Shown: positions 1-7,567, numbered from the stretch's first letter. The stretch: 20,747 bases of DNA from Pseudomonadota bacterium (GCA_018816605.1 JAHIVS010000144.1:1-20747); one strand, 5' to 3'. The notes: generated by a model from the sequence alone, not told the origin. Numbers and translations: made by a program.

Positions 1-225
1 CATGAACGTGCCAGAAAACACCACCGGATCTGGGGACGCCCAGCCCTCTTGCGCGGCCTTCATCCAATAATCGTGCGCTGTCCTTCCAAACTCGGAAAGG
101 CCGTACTCGCCGCCGCCAGCCAGATCCCCAAGGGCTGCAAACACCCGATCCATATTGGTCTCTATTTGACCATTAATGATATCAAACTGAACAACACCGG
201 CTTTAAAACTTTTCTGGACTTCCAT
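1..225 (-). CDS. Nitrilase-family (carbon-nitrogen hydrolase) protein, N-terminal part only
   Basis: This leftward gene starts at an ATG (225-223) and runs off the left edge, so 75 residues are visible. The segment KAGVVQFDIINGQIETNMD (residues 8-26) is typical of the first strand and helix of the carbon-nitrogen hydrolase superfamily, whose members hydrolyse nitriles, amides or ureides with a Glu-Lys-Cys triad. The catalytic Glu is normally expected soon after, in a 'VLPE'-like strand. Here, after about residue 36 (GDLA), the sequence becomes GGGEYGLSEFGRTAHDYW and no longer resembles the family. None of the three frames supplies the missing strand. A purine-rich GGAGGGG lies only about 3 bases before the ATG, which is close for a Shine-Dalgarno. 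The gene may be intact but unusual, broken by a rearrangement, or joined to foreign sequence. The family call rests only on the first 36 residues. Confidence 0.45.
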   Translation of the reverse strand, partial: MEVQKSFKAGVVQFDIINGQIETNMDRVFAALGDLAGGGEYGLSEFGRTAHDYWMKAAQEGWASPDPVVFSGTFM

Positions 226-645
226 TCCCCTCCTTTTTGCCCAAGTAACACTAGAATCAGCCCCACCATATAGCCTCCCTTTTTCCCAGTCAATGCTTTT
301 TATCCGGCAAAGACCCATGAACGGTATGGCTCCGGAAGCTTAAAAGCCAGGAGTCTCGGCATCAGATCCATCTCATATCGCCCCCTTGTCAATTGAAACC
401 AATCCTGGTATTCTGGGAATATGCACTGGTCAGGGGCAAAACAATCTGCCATCCTTTTCTCCTGTTCTATTTTGGTTTTGGGCTCTAATTACCTTGACTT
501 TTAAGCTGGGTTTCGATAATTTTTTTATATTAGGAAAAAAAATAAATATAGTTAATTATCATAGTGAAATATCAATAAATGCGAAACAATAATAAGAATA
601 TATTGTATTTTCTTATTACATACCAAATCATAGGGAGAACTTCAC
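226..645. other. Divergent intergenic region, 420 bases
   Basis: This is non-coding DNA between the leftward nitrilase-like gene and the rightward response regulator. The left half is mixed in composition. The right half (about 500-630) is strongly AT-rich, as expected for promoter DNA. I see no convincing open frame with a ribosome site, apart from a doubtful 35-codon leftward frame that overlaps the nitrilase-like start. Short text near 340-355 recalls a cobalamin-riboswitch box, but the other boxes are missing. Confidence 0.5.
494..522 (+). promoter_or_regulatory. Candidate sigma70 promoter for the response regulator gene
   Basis: A -35 hexamer TTGACT (494-499) and a -10-like TAATTT (517-522) are separated by exactly 17 bases, followed by AT-rich DNA. 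Transcription would start near 530, leaving a leader of about 115 bases before the ATG at 646. The -35 is good and the -10 is only fair. Other AT-rich hexamers closer to the gene could also serve. Confidence 0.4.
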
Positions 646-1203
646 ATGACGCAAACCAATTCCTTTCTCAAGGACAAACACATTCTGGCTGTGGACGATG
701 AATGGGATGTGATTGAAACCATAGAGGAAATTCTTGATCCGGCAAAGGTTGATGTGGCGCAGGACTATGAAACCGCCTCACAAATGATCCTTCAGACCCG
801 TTACGATCTGGCCATCCTCGATATCATGGGCGTAAACGGGATTAAACTTCTGGAAGAATGTGTGCGACGGGGTATTCCGGCTGTGATGCTCACTGCCAAT
901 TCACTGAACCCGGAATCCCTGATGGAATCCATTAAAAAAGGGGCCATCTCCTACCTGTCCAAGGAGCATTTAAGCGAGCTTGATGCTCTGATCACCGATC
1001 TTCTAGGGGCCCACAATAAGGGGAAACCCACATGGAAGCTGTTGTTTGAAAAACTGGGCAGCCACTTCAACCTGCGTTTCGGCAACAATTGGAAGGAAAA
1101 TGATCAGGCCTTCTGGGATGATTTTGAAAAAAACTGGAAAATTTCAAAAGGAATCCAGGAGAGGCTTCTCCATGATCCGAAAATTGTCGACAAGGGCATT
1201 TAA
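646..1203 (+). CDS. Single-receiver response regulator with a C-terminal extension
   Basis: This 185-residue protein has a CheY-like receiver over residues 11-115. All the key residues are present: the acidic pair D17-D18, phospho-acceptor D59 (LAILD), T83 (VMLT) and K106 (YLSK). It should be phosphorylated by a histidine kinase encoded elsewhere, since none is in the window. Residues 120-185 form a charged extension rich in Trp and Phe (WKLLFEKLG, FWDDFEKNW). It has no recognisable helix-turn-helix, GGDEF, EAL or HD motif, so the output is unknown and probably works by protein contact. The ATG follows GGGAG (633-637) at a spacing of 8. A strong hairpin terminator lies just downstream, so this is a single-gene unit. 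The receiver assignment is secure; the function is not. Confidence 0.9.
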   Translation: MTQTNSFLKDKHILAVDDEWDVIETIEEILDPAKVDVAQDYETASQMILQTRYDLAILDIMGVNGIKLLEECVRRGIPAVMLTANSLNPESLMESIKKGAISYLSKEHLSELDALITDLLGAHNKGKPTWKLLFEKLGSHFNLRFGNNWKENDQAFWDDFEKNWKISKGIQERLLHDPKIVDKGI

Positions 1204-1221
1204 CCCAGCGGATGAAATCCC

Positions 1222-1265
1222 AAAAGCCGGAATCAGAACAAACGCTTCTGATTCCGGCTTTTTTT
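1222..1265. terminator. Rho-independent terminator, probably bidirectional
   Basis: A perfect 13-bp stem (1226-1238 with 1246-1258, GCCGGAATCAGAA on the left arm) encloses a 7-base loop. It is followed on the plus strand by seven T (1259-1265), and on the minus strand by TTTT from the A-run at 1222-1225. It ends the response regulator gene (stop at 1203). Read from the other side, it lies about 40 bases beyond the dctM stop, so it likely also ends the leftward catabolic operon. Confidence 0.9.
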
Positions 1266-1304
1266 ATGGAAATCCAACTCCATGGCCTAAGTCCGAAAGT
1301 TGAG

Positions 1305-2597
1305 TTAATAATATCCGAACAGCTTGGGCAAAAAGAGCACTATACTTGGACAATAGGTCAAAAAGAAAAGCACCCCGATCTGGATGACCAGAAACGGCAC
1401 GACGGCCCGGGACACATAAATAATATCCCGCTTGGCCAGGGCCCCCGTGATAAACAGGCTCACCCCCATAGGCGGGGTGCAGTAACCAATGGCAAGATTC
1501 ACGGTCATGATCAGTCCGAAATGCATGGGGTCGACATTAAAGGGCCCCAGAAGCGGAATAAAGACCGGTCCCAGAATTAATGTTGCAGAGATAATGTCCA
1601 TGAACATGCCGATAATCAGCAGCAATATATTCATGGCCAGCAAAAATACGATGGGAGAACTGATATTGGCCACCACTATCTCGGCCACCCGGTTGGGGAT
1701 GTTCTCAAAGGTCAGATACCGGCCGAAACAGGTTGCCGAGGCCACAATCAGCAACAGGGTCGCCGAGGTGACGGCAGAGCTTACGGTCACATTCTTGATG
1801 TCTGCAAAATTCATTGATTTATAAATATAATACTCAACAAAAAACGCATACACGCTGGCCACAACCGCAGCCTCATTGGCAGTAAACAAGCCTGAAAAAA
1901 TACCGCCGAATATGATCACAATGAGCATGACCGCCCAGAACCCTTCCTTGAAAATATGGAAAAGCTGGTGGAAGTCCGGGGCCGGAAGCCGCTGGATGTC
2001 CCCTCTTTTTCGATAGAGCAGAAAGGTATAAATACAAACACAGATGATAATCAAAATGCCGGGAACAAATCCCGTGATGAACAACCCTTCCAGGGACTGG
2101 TTGCTGATCATGGAATAAAAGATCATGGCAATACTCGGGGGAATGATGACCCCGAGGTTGGGGGAGGTGGTCATCAGTCCCAGGGTATAATCTTCATCAT
2201 ATCCGTTTTTGATAAGGGCCGGAATCATAAACCCGCCCAATGCCACCACCGTTGCAACCGTTGATCCGGATATGGCACCGAACAGACCGCAGCCGATGAC
2301 CCCTGCCATACCCAATCCCCCTGGCAGCCAGCTGACCAGGGCATTGGCCAGATTCATCAGCTTTTCAACCATTTTCCCCTTGGCCATGATATTCCCGCAA
2401 AGAATAAAAAACAGCACCACCACAAGGGCAAAACTGTCAAGACTTCGAAACAGGGTCTGGGCCAGAAGTGCCAGGGGCATGTCCTGGAAAAAAACAAATC
2501 CGATGCTTGCCGTAAAGAAAAGGCAAAGGAAAACCGGCACATAGGTACTCATGAGCCCCAGAAGGACAACTAGAATAATCAAATCACTCATCTGCAT
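1305..2597 (-). CDS. dctM: TRAP transporter large permease subunit DctM
   Basis: This 430-residue hydrophobic protein is the size of the ion-translocating DctM subunit of tripartite ATP-independent periplasmic transporters. It should span the inner membrane about twelve times and use a sodium or proton gradient. Family-like stretches include GxxFGAISGSTVATVVALG (near residues 103-121), the PNLGVIIPPSIAMIFYS segment (near 146-162), FxGLFTANEAAVVA, and the C-terminal NLAIGYCTPPMGVSLF. The ATG at 2597 (MQMSDL) sits 18 bases after dctQ, so the two permease subunits are translationally close. It is the last gene of the leftward operon, and the bidirectional terminator follows the stop. Substrate cannot be read from this subunit. 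The operon suggests an aromatic amino acid, beta-amino acid or aromatic carboxylate. Confidence 0.95.
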   Translation of the reverse strand: MQMSDLIILVVLLGLMSTYVPVFLCLFFTASIGFVFFQDMPLALLAQTLFRSLDSFALVVVLFFILCGNIMAKGKMVEKLMNLANALVSWLPGGLGMAGVIGCGLFGAISGSTVATVVALGGFMIPALIKNGYDEDYTLGLMTTSPNLGVIIPPSIAMIFYSMISNQSLEGLFITGFVPGILIIICVCIYTFLLYRKRGDIQRLPAPDFHQLFHIFKEGFWAVMLIVIIFGGIFSGLFTANEAAVVASVYAFFVEYYIYKSMNFADIKNVTVSSAVTSATLLLIVASATCFGRYLTFENIPNRVAEIVVANISSPIVFLLAMNILLLIIGMFMDIISATLILGPVFIPLLGPFNVDPMHFGLIMTVNLAIGYCTPPMGVSLFITGALAKRDIIYVSRAVVPFLVIQIGVLFFLTYCPSIVLFLPKLFGYY

Positions 2598-2615
2598 GGA
2601 AAATAGGCCCCTTTA

Positions 2616-3098
2616 TTATCTGGATTTAAAATCTTGAATCATCACCTGAATCGTTCGGATACCTACCATCACGCCCATGACGGGCATGATGGCATAGATA
2701 ATCACAAGCGGGATCTGCATGATAATGGTTTTTTGATGGGTCATATATTGCAGATGGGTCATTTGGTACCCGTAATATACCATCATGCCTGAAAAAAGAA
2801 GCATCAGGAGGCTGGTATAAACCGTCAGGCCCGGTTTAAGCTTTGGGAAAAGCTGGACAACGGCATCAATTCGGATCATGGCCCTCTGATTGACCGCCAC
2901 ACTGGCACCCACAAAGGTAGAGTAAATAATCACGATACGAACCAGTTCCTCACTCCAGGCCAGGGTGTAATTAAACCCATACCGCAATATCACGTTTGCA
3001 AAAAGAGACAGCAGCGCTGCAATGACAATGACAAAAAGTGTCCATTCTTCGATCCGGGTCACTATGGTGTCAAACTTTTTAAGCATTTTCCCAAGCAT
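2616..3098 (-). CDS. dctQ: TRAP transporter small permease subunit DctQ
   Basis: This 160-residue inner-membrane protein has four predicted membrane segments (about residues 20-40, 50-70, 93-112 and 128-150). It also carries the family-type phrase LAWSEELVRIVIIYSTFVGAS after the second segment, where DctQ proteins have a conserved W-x-E-E motif. DctQ pairs with DctM to form the membrane domain that receives substrate from the periplasmic DctP protein. An AGGA lies about 8 bases before the ATG. The gene sits 45 bases after dctP and 18 bases before dctM, in the standard P-Q-M order. Confidence 0.93.
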   Translation of the reverse strand: MLGKMLKKFDTIVTRIEEWTLFVIVIAALLSLFANVILRYGFNYTLAWSEELVRIVIIYSTFVGASVAVNQRAMIRIDAVVQLFPKLKPGLTVYTSLLMLLFSGMMVYYGYQMTHLQYMTHQKTIIMQIPLVIIYAIMPVMGVMVGIRTIQVMIQDFKSR

Positions 3099-3143
3099 AA
3101 ACCAAGTCCTAAATAAAAATTAACAGATAGTCGCCGACAACGA

Positions 3144-4220
3144 TTATTTCAGTGAATCCTGAACTTCTTTCAGGAAATCAGCCGGTTTATAGGTATCGCC
3201 AGGATAAATATGGTTGATTTCAGGGGCATATTTCTCATAGGTTCCCTTACTCTGCTCGGCCAAGGTTGCCATGTCCCCTTCGGACAGCTGGAAAAACTCA
3301 ACCCCTGCCGCTTTTGCGGCTTCGATATTGGTGTTCTCTTCGGTCAAAGATTTTACCCTGCTCGCAGCGCAGATATCGTGAACACTTGCGACAAAGGTCT
3401 CTCTCAAGTCGGCCGGAAGGCTTGCCAGCCATGCTTTGTTAAAAATCCAGATAAAAAGACCCTGGGCATAATTGATCTGGGTAAAATACTTGGCAACTTC
3501 AAATTTTTTGGTCACATTGCAGACCGTAAGGGTATGATCAAGGCCGGTAATGACGCCCTGCTTCAGGGCAACAGGTACATCGGGCCAGGGCATGGAAACA
3601 GGATTGAATCCCCAGTTTCTGTAACTGAGCTGATTAACGGCGGCTTCCGCGATTCTGAATTTGATTTTTTTGGCATCTTCAATGTTTCGAACCGGCTCGG
3701 TTGTGGCCCATCCATAGTTACCATAACCGGTAATATCCAATCCGGTTATCCCCTGGTGATCCATGGCCATGAGAAAATGGTTGAACAATTGTTTGTTATT
3801 GATGAAATTTTCCAGTTTTTCAAAGGAATTCACAAGAAAAGGAAGATTGACAACGCCGAATCTCGGGCCCAGGTTTGTGGCAGCCACCGAAGAGACGCCC
3901 ATACCCTGAATGGCTCCCATCTGAACCATGTTGAGAACTTCCACCTCTCCGCCCAGCATGGAGAAGGGTTTAAAATCCACATAAATTTTACCATTGGTCC
4001 TTTTCCAGACCTCATCCCGGATTTCAAAACCCGCCAGGGTTCCCACAAGACCCGGGGTGGATACATTGGAAACAATACATTTGTACTCGGCACCCGCGGG
4101 GTCGAAATCGGGTTTCCATTTGTCCAGGGAGGGGGGTGCTTTAGCGAGAACAGGAGAAGTGAACATAAAAGATCCCACTATTAAAACCAGCACTAATAGT
4201 AAAAATGTCCGCATTTTCAT
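3144..4220 (-). CDS. dctP: TRAP transporter substrate-binding protein DctP
   Basis: This 358-residue periplasmic solute-binding protein has a clear signal peptide (MKMRTFLLLVLVLIVGSFMF..., cleavage probably after A26). The mature chain follows the DctP fold. It includes a GGEVEVLNMVQMGAIQGMGV segment near residue 90 and a KIKFRIAEA segment whose Arg matches the conserved carboxylate-binding Arg of the family. It has many aromatic residues around the expected cleft, such as YGNYGW and NYAQGLFIWIF. The protein should capture an organic carboxylate and pass it to DctQM. AAAGGAA lies ahead of the ATG. It is separated from the upstream ligase gene by 192 bases, the largest gap within the operon, holding a hairpin and a possible promoter. 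An aromatic acid or amino acid is an inferred substrate only. Confidence 0.93.
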   Translation of the reverse strand: MKMRTFLLLVLVLIVGSFMFTSPVLAKAPPSLDKWKPDFDPAGAEYKCIVSNVSTPGLVGTLAGFEIRDEVWKRTNGKIYVDFKPFSMLGGEVEVLNMVQMGAIQGMGVSSVAATNLGPRFGVVNLPFLVNSFEKLENFINNKQLFNHFLMAMDHQGITGLDITGYGNYGWATTEPVRNIEDAKKIKFRIAEAAVNQLSYRNWGFNPVSMPWPDVPVALKQGVITGLDHTLTVCNVTKKFEVAKYFTQINYAQGLFIWIFNKAWLASLPADLRETFVASVHDICAASRVKSLTEENTNIEAAKAAGVEFFQLSEGDMATLAEQSKGTYEKYAPEINHIYPGDTYKPADFLKEVQDSLK

Positions 4221-4260
4221 ACTTAAGTTCCTTTCCTTTAAAAAGTTTTTATCATTTGCC

Positions 4261-4284
4261 GTGCAGAACCAAATGTTCTTGCAC
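4261..4284. promoter_or_regulatory. Inverted repeat in the ligase-dctP gap
   Basis: GTGCA-GAAC (4261-4269) and GTTCTTGCAC (4275-4284) form a hairpin of 9 pairs with one bulged base and a 5-base loop. It lies in the 192-base gap between the ligase stop and the dctP start. No T-run follows on the minus strand, so it is unlikely to be a terminator. An mRNA-processing or stabilising hairpin that sets the high level often seen for binding-protein mRNA, or a regulator site, are both possible. Confidence 0.4.
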
Positions 4285-4324
4285 CGGTTTCAACTTTTGG
4301 AATTTGGTAAACCTAAAGTATATC

Positions 4325-4353
4325 GAAGTATCAGCAATCAGGGGTCAGGTCAA
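4325..4353 (-). promoter_or_regulatory. Weak candidate internal promoter before dctP
   Basis: On the minus strand, TTGACC (4353-4348) is followed after 17 bases by TACTTC (4330-4325), in the long gap upstream of dctP. The -35 is good, but the -10 is poor. If real, it would let the transporter genes be expressed apart from the enzymes. Confidence 0.25.
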
Positions 4354-4412
4354 GGCTTTCTCTCAGCGCAGCTTCAGGATCAACTGGGAACAGGGTATGG
4401 CATACTTGAACT

Positions 4413-5993
4413 TCAAACCAGCTGTTTAAATGCCTCCTTCCGTCCGGTAAACTTCTCCCGCAGCTGGGGCTTCATTAATTTTCCCGTTGGGTTACGGGGT
4501 ACCTGGTCAAAAATGACTTTTCTGGGTACCTTGTACAATGAAAGTTTTGATTTGGCAAATTCAATAATCTGTTCTTCACTCAAACTTCTACCTTCTTTTA
4601 TCTGGACAACCGCCAGAACGATTTCCACCAGCCGGTCATCGGGATATCCGATACAGGCGACATCCTCAATATCCGGATGGTCCATGAGGGCATCTTCTAT
4701 TTCCACGGGGAAAATATTTTCGCCGCCACTGGTAATCATGTCCTTCATACGGTCCACAATATAAAAATATCCGTCTTTGTCTTTCTTTAATAGATCTCCT
4801 GTGTAAAGCCAACCATTTTTTAAGGTTTCATTTGTTTTTTCAGGATTGGAGTAATATTCCCGCATCATGCGCGGGGTTCTGAAGATCAATTCCCCCACCT
4901 CTCCATCGGGCAGTTCATTGCCCATGGGATCGGTAATTTTTGCCTCAACACCAAATGTGGGTTTCCCAATAGAGCCGGGCTTGGCAAGAACATCTTCCGG
5001 ATACAGGTTAAAGGTACCGCCGCCGCCGCCCTCGGTAATGCCATATATATTGGATACGGCACAGGGCAGTTTTTCAACCAAAAGCTTCATCACCTCAAAG
5101 GGAACCGGCTGGGCACCGATCTCCATATATTTCCAGGAGGAAAGATCAAAGGCTTCAAGGTCAAGGTTCCCTTTTTCAACGGCGCTTAAAATGGCAATGC
5201 CAATGGGCACCACAAAGAGCGTATCCGTGCATCTTTCGGCTGCAATGGCTTCAATGATCCATTTGGGATCCCTGAAATCCCGGATAATGGTGCCGCAGGC
5301 ACCGGTGGCATAAAAGGGCGCCCATAAAAACATGGTCCCGGAATGATACAGGGGCAGAAAAATCAGGTAGTTGTCGTCTTTCTGAACAAAATAGGTCATG
5401 CCGTTGCCAATGGCGGTATTGTTCAGGGAAAAATGTGTGTGCAGAACCGGTTTGGGTTTTCCCGTGGTACCCGAGGTGAACATCATGGCAAGGGAATGGT
5501 CTCTGTCCACTTCCACCAGGGCATCGGAGGTGTCGGCATACTCCTGGACCACTCTGAAATCAATGACATCGCCGGGAACCTCTTTTCCGATGCAGATGAA
5601 ATGCTGAACCGTGGTAAGCTTTTCCTGGATCGGCTGAACCACACCGATAAATTCTGCACCGAAAATAAAGACGTCCGGGTTGCAGACGCCGGCCGCAAAC
5701 AGAATATCAGAACTTTCAAACCTGAAATTCAGTGGCACAACCACTGCCCCCAGACGGATAATGGCAAAATAGGTGACCATCCATTCAAGGGAGTTGTTCT
5801 GGAGGTGCATGACAAAATCCCCGTGTTTAACCTTTAATTCCCTTGCCAGATAATTGGCAGTTCGATTGATCTCGTCATTAAATTCCTGCCAGGTAAAAGA
5901 GCGCCGGGTCCCATTGGCCGGGGCTCTTTCAATTAGGCAAACCTTATCAGGAATATGTCTTGCATGGATTGAAGCATAACCAGAGTAGTTCAA
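4413..5993 (-). CDS. AMP-forming acyl-CoA ligase (ANL superfamily)
   Basis: This 526-residue adenylate-forming enzyme converts a carboxylic acid, ATP and CoA to the acyl-CoA, AMP and pyrophosphate. All core motifs are visible: the phosphate loop MFTSGTTGKPKP, YGITEGGG, the YTGD hinge region followed by KDGYFYIVDRMKDMI, and the C-terminal NPTGK, whose Lys catalyses adenylation. The length fits medium-chain or aryl-CoA ligases rather than the usually longer acetoacetyl-CoA synthetases. The start is TTG (5993-5991), supported by AAGGAG about 8 bases upstream. It lies 90 bases after the BKACE gene. Possible substrates by context are acetoacetate released by BKACE, benzoate or a phenylpropanoid acid such as cinnamate. 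The sequence alone does not decide. The glycine-rich EGGGGG after the A5 motif is unusual. Confidence 0.9.
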   Translation of the reverse strand: MNYSGYASIHARHIPDKVCLIERAPANGTRRSFTWQEFNDEINRTANYLARELKVKHGDFVMHLQNNSLEWMVTYFAIIRLGAVVVPLNFRFESSDILFAAGVCNPDVFIFGAEFIGVVQPIQEKLTTVQHFICIGKEVPGDVIDFRVVQEYADTSDALVEVDRDHSLAMMFTSGTTGKPKPVLHTHFSLNNTAIGNGMTYFVQKDDNYLIFLPLYHSGTMFLWAPFYATGACGTIIRDFRDPKWIIEAIAAERCTDTLFVVPIGIAILSAVEKGNLDLEAFDLSSWKYMEIGAQPVPFEVMKLLVEKLPCAVSNIYGITEGGGGGTFNLYPEDVLAKPGSIGKPTFGVEAKITDPMGNELPDGEVGELIFRTPRMMREYYSNPEKTNETLKNGWLYTGDLLKKDKDGYFYIVDRMKDMITSGGENIFPVEIEDALMDHPDIEDVACIGYPDDRLVEIVLAVVQIKEGRSLSEEQIIEFAKSKLSLYKVPRKVIFDQVPRNPTGKLMKPQLREKFTGRKEAFKQLV

Positions 5994-6083
5994 CGATCTT
6001 CTCCTTTTTGTTTTGTATTTATATCCTAATAAACCTGTCTCCCTCTTGTTTTTTTAAAATTTCTTATGCTGTCGCGTCCCTAA

Positions 6084-7019
6084 TCAAAAATTAACCTTAT
6101 CCAGTCCCTTAAGTCCGAGAATGACCCTTGCTTCATCGGAAGTGGCCGGCGCAAGGCTCATTTCCTTTGCGATGTTCTTGATCATGGTGACCTGATCGGC
6201 ACTGGCCTTTGCCATGATGCCCTTGCCCGCATAGATTGAATCTTCAAGTCCCACCCGGACATTCTGAGCCCCCATGGCAATGGCGGTGGTGGTGATGGGG
6301 ATCTGAAACCGCCCCCCGGCTGCCACGGACCAGGTAAAATTGTCTTCTCCCAGAACCTCCTTGGCTTCATCGTGAATGAGCACCAGGTGTTTGACAGAGG
6401 GCTTCATCCAGCCCACCATGGGACCAAATACAAACTGGAGATGAACCGGTGTTTTTACCAGATTTTCCTCCATGAGCCATTTAACATAGGAAACATGTCC
6501 CAGCTCATAGACTTCAATCTCCGGTTTGGTATCAATTTCAAGAAATGTTTTGGCATAGATAATGTCATCGTTAAAGGTGGGGCGGAAAGTCACATTTTTG
6601 CACAACTCCAGATATTCTTTTTCCCAGGCATGCTTGTAGGTTTTAAACCGGCCGGCAATCTGGAAAATACCAAAATTAAAGGGGGCCGGATCAAAGGAGC
6701 ACATTTCCGGTTCCAATCGCTTAATGGGAATCAGTTTTTCCTCTGTGGTCTGGTTCATCCCCCCCCCCGTGGTGGGCAGAAGGACCATGTTGCACCGTGC
6801 CTTGATTTTGGTATGGACTTCCACAAACAGATCCGGATCAGACACGGGCATGCCGTTTTCAGGATTGCGCACATGGATATGGGCAATGGCGGCCCCGGCT
6901 TCCCAGGCCCTCACCGCATCCTCTACGATTTCATCCGGGGTTATGGGAAGATAATCACTCATGGTCGGGATATGGACTGAGCCGGTAATCGCTGCGGTTA
7001 TAATAATTTTATCATCCAT
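6084..7019 (-). CDS. Beta-keto acid cleavage enzyme (BKACE, DUF849)
   Basis: This 311-residue TIM-barrel enzyme belongs to the family of 3-keto-5-aminohexanoate cleavage enzyme. The family transfers CoA from acetyl-CoA: beta-keto acid + acetyl-CoA gives a new acyl-CoA + acetoacetate. Visible hallmarks are the metal-binding H47-x-H49 in AHIHVR, the FNFG segment, WEKEYLE, and VRVGLED with likely metal ligand E259. The loop CSFDPAPFNFG differs from the small-residue loop I expect in other members (roughly SLNxGSxNFG). It lies near the substrate side, so it may reflect a different acyl group. The ATG follows AAGGAG at about 9 bases. The gene lies next to an aminotransferase and aminomutase that would make an aromatic beta-keto acid, so benzoylacetate or its hydroxy form is the inferred substrate. 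Confidence 0.92.
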   Translation of the reverse strand: MDDKIIITAAITGSVHIPTMSDYLPITPDEIVEDAVRAWEAGAAIAHIHVRNPENGMPVSDPDLFVEVHTKIKARCNMVLLPTTGGGMNQTTEEKLIPIKRLEPEMCSFDPAPFNFGIFQIAGRFKTYKHAWEKEYLELCKNVTFRPTFNDDIIYAKTFLEIDTKPEIEVYELGHVSYVKWLMEENLVKTPVHLQFVFGPMVGWMKPSVKHLVLIHDEAKEVLGEDNFTWSVAAGGRFQIPITTTAIAMGAQNVRVGLEDSIYAGKGIMAKASADQVTMIKNIAKEMSLAPATSDEARVILGLKGLDKVNF

Positions 7020-7084
7020 ATTGATGTTCTCCTTTAAAAAAATTCATTCACCAGAAAACCCCCAATAGCCATACCAAAGGTTCT

Positions 7085-7567
7085 CTACACCCTGTACTCC
7101 TCGTCCGGATCCAGCACAAAGATCTTCTTTTCCTTGACATTGTCGATGACAAAAGACGATTTAATGATCTGGATACCCTCAATCTGGGTGAGCTTTTTAT
7201 TCATGAACTCACCATAGGCCTTAATGTCCTTTGCAATGACCTTGAGTACAAAATCATTGGCACCGGCAATCTGATAACATTCCACCACTTCATCAATTTC
7301 AACAAACCGCTCTTTGATGCAGGCCACGGAAGAAAGATTGCTCAAACTTAAAGAAATACTGACAATGGCCATGATGGAAAACCCGATTTTTTCAGGATCC
7401 ACAATGGCCGTAAAATGGGAGATCACGCCTGAAAGCTCCAGCCGCTTAACCCGTTCAAGGGTTGCAGGGGCTGATATCCCAACTATTTTAGACAACCTGG
7501 AATTGGTTGTTTTTCCATTTGCCTGAAGCGTATTTAAAATCAGTTTATCGATTTTATCCAGAACCAT
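7085..7567 (-). CDS. Lrp/AsnC-family transcriptional regulator
   Basis: This 160-residue protein has an N-terminal helix-turn-helix (residues 1-60: LDKIDKLILNTLQANGK, RLSKIVGISAPATLERVKRLELSGVI). A C-terminal RAM domain (about 65-150) binds amino acids and drives assembly into multimers, with ECYQIAGANDFVLKV as the typical ligand-side strand. Lrp family members usually sense an amino acid and control its uptake or breakdown, and they often regulate their own gene. Its place inside the operon, between the aminotransferase and BKACE genes, suggests it senses phenylalanine, tyrosine or the beta-amino acid. The ATG is preceded by GAGGGG. The likely target is the promoter region at 10700-10770, which is AT-rich as such proteins prefer. 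Confidence 0.93.
   Translation of the reverse strand: MVLDKIDKLILNTLQANGKTTNSRLSKIVGISAPATLERVKRLELSGVISHFTAIVDPEKIGFSIMAIVSISLSLSNLSSVACIKERFVEIDEVVECYQIAGANDFVLKVIAKDIKAYGEFMNKKLTQIEGIQIIKSSFVIDNVKEKKIFVLDPDEEYRV

Noticed and set aside
162..269. A 35-codon leftward frame with GGGAGG before its ATG, overlapping the nitrilase-like start
   Set aside because: It overlaps a better-supported gene in another frame, matches no known peptide and could arise by chance.
300..390. Text like the end of a cobalamin riboswitch (AAGCCAGGAG followed by C/G-rich bases near 340-360)
   Set aside because: The other conserved boxes, such as GCCACTG, are absent, and neither flanking gene has a link to B12.
3210..4184. 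Long plus-strand open frame of 324 codons opposite dctP
   Set aside because: It is the antisense shadow of a clear DctP gene, with no ribosome site and no protein-like motifs.
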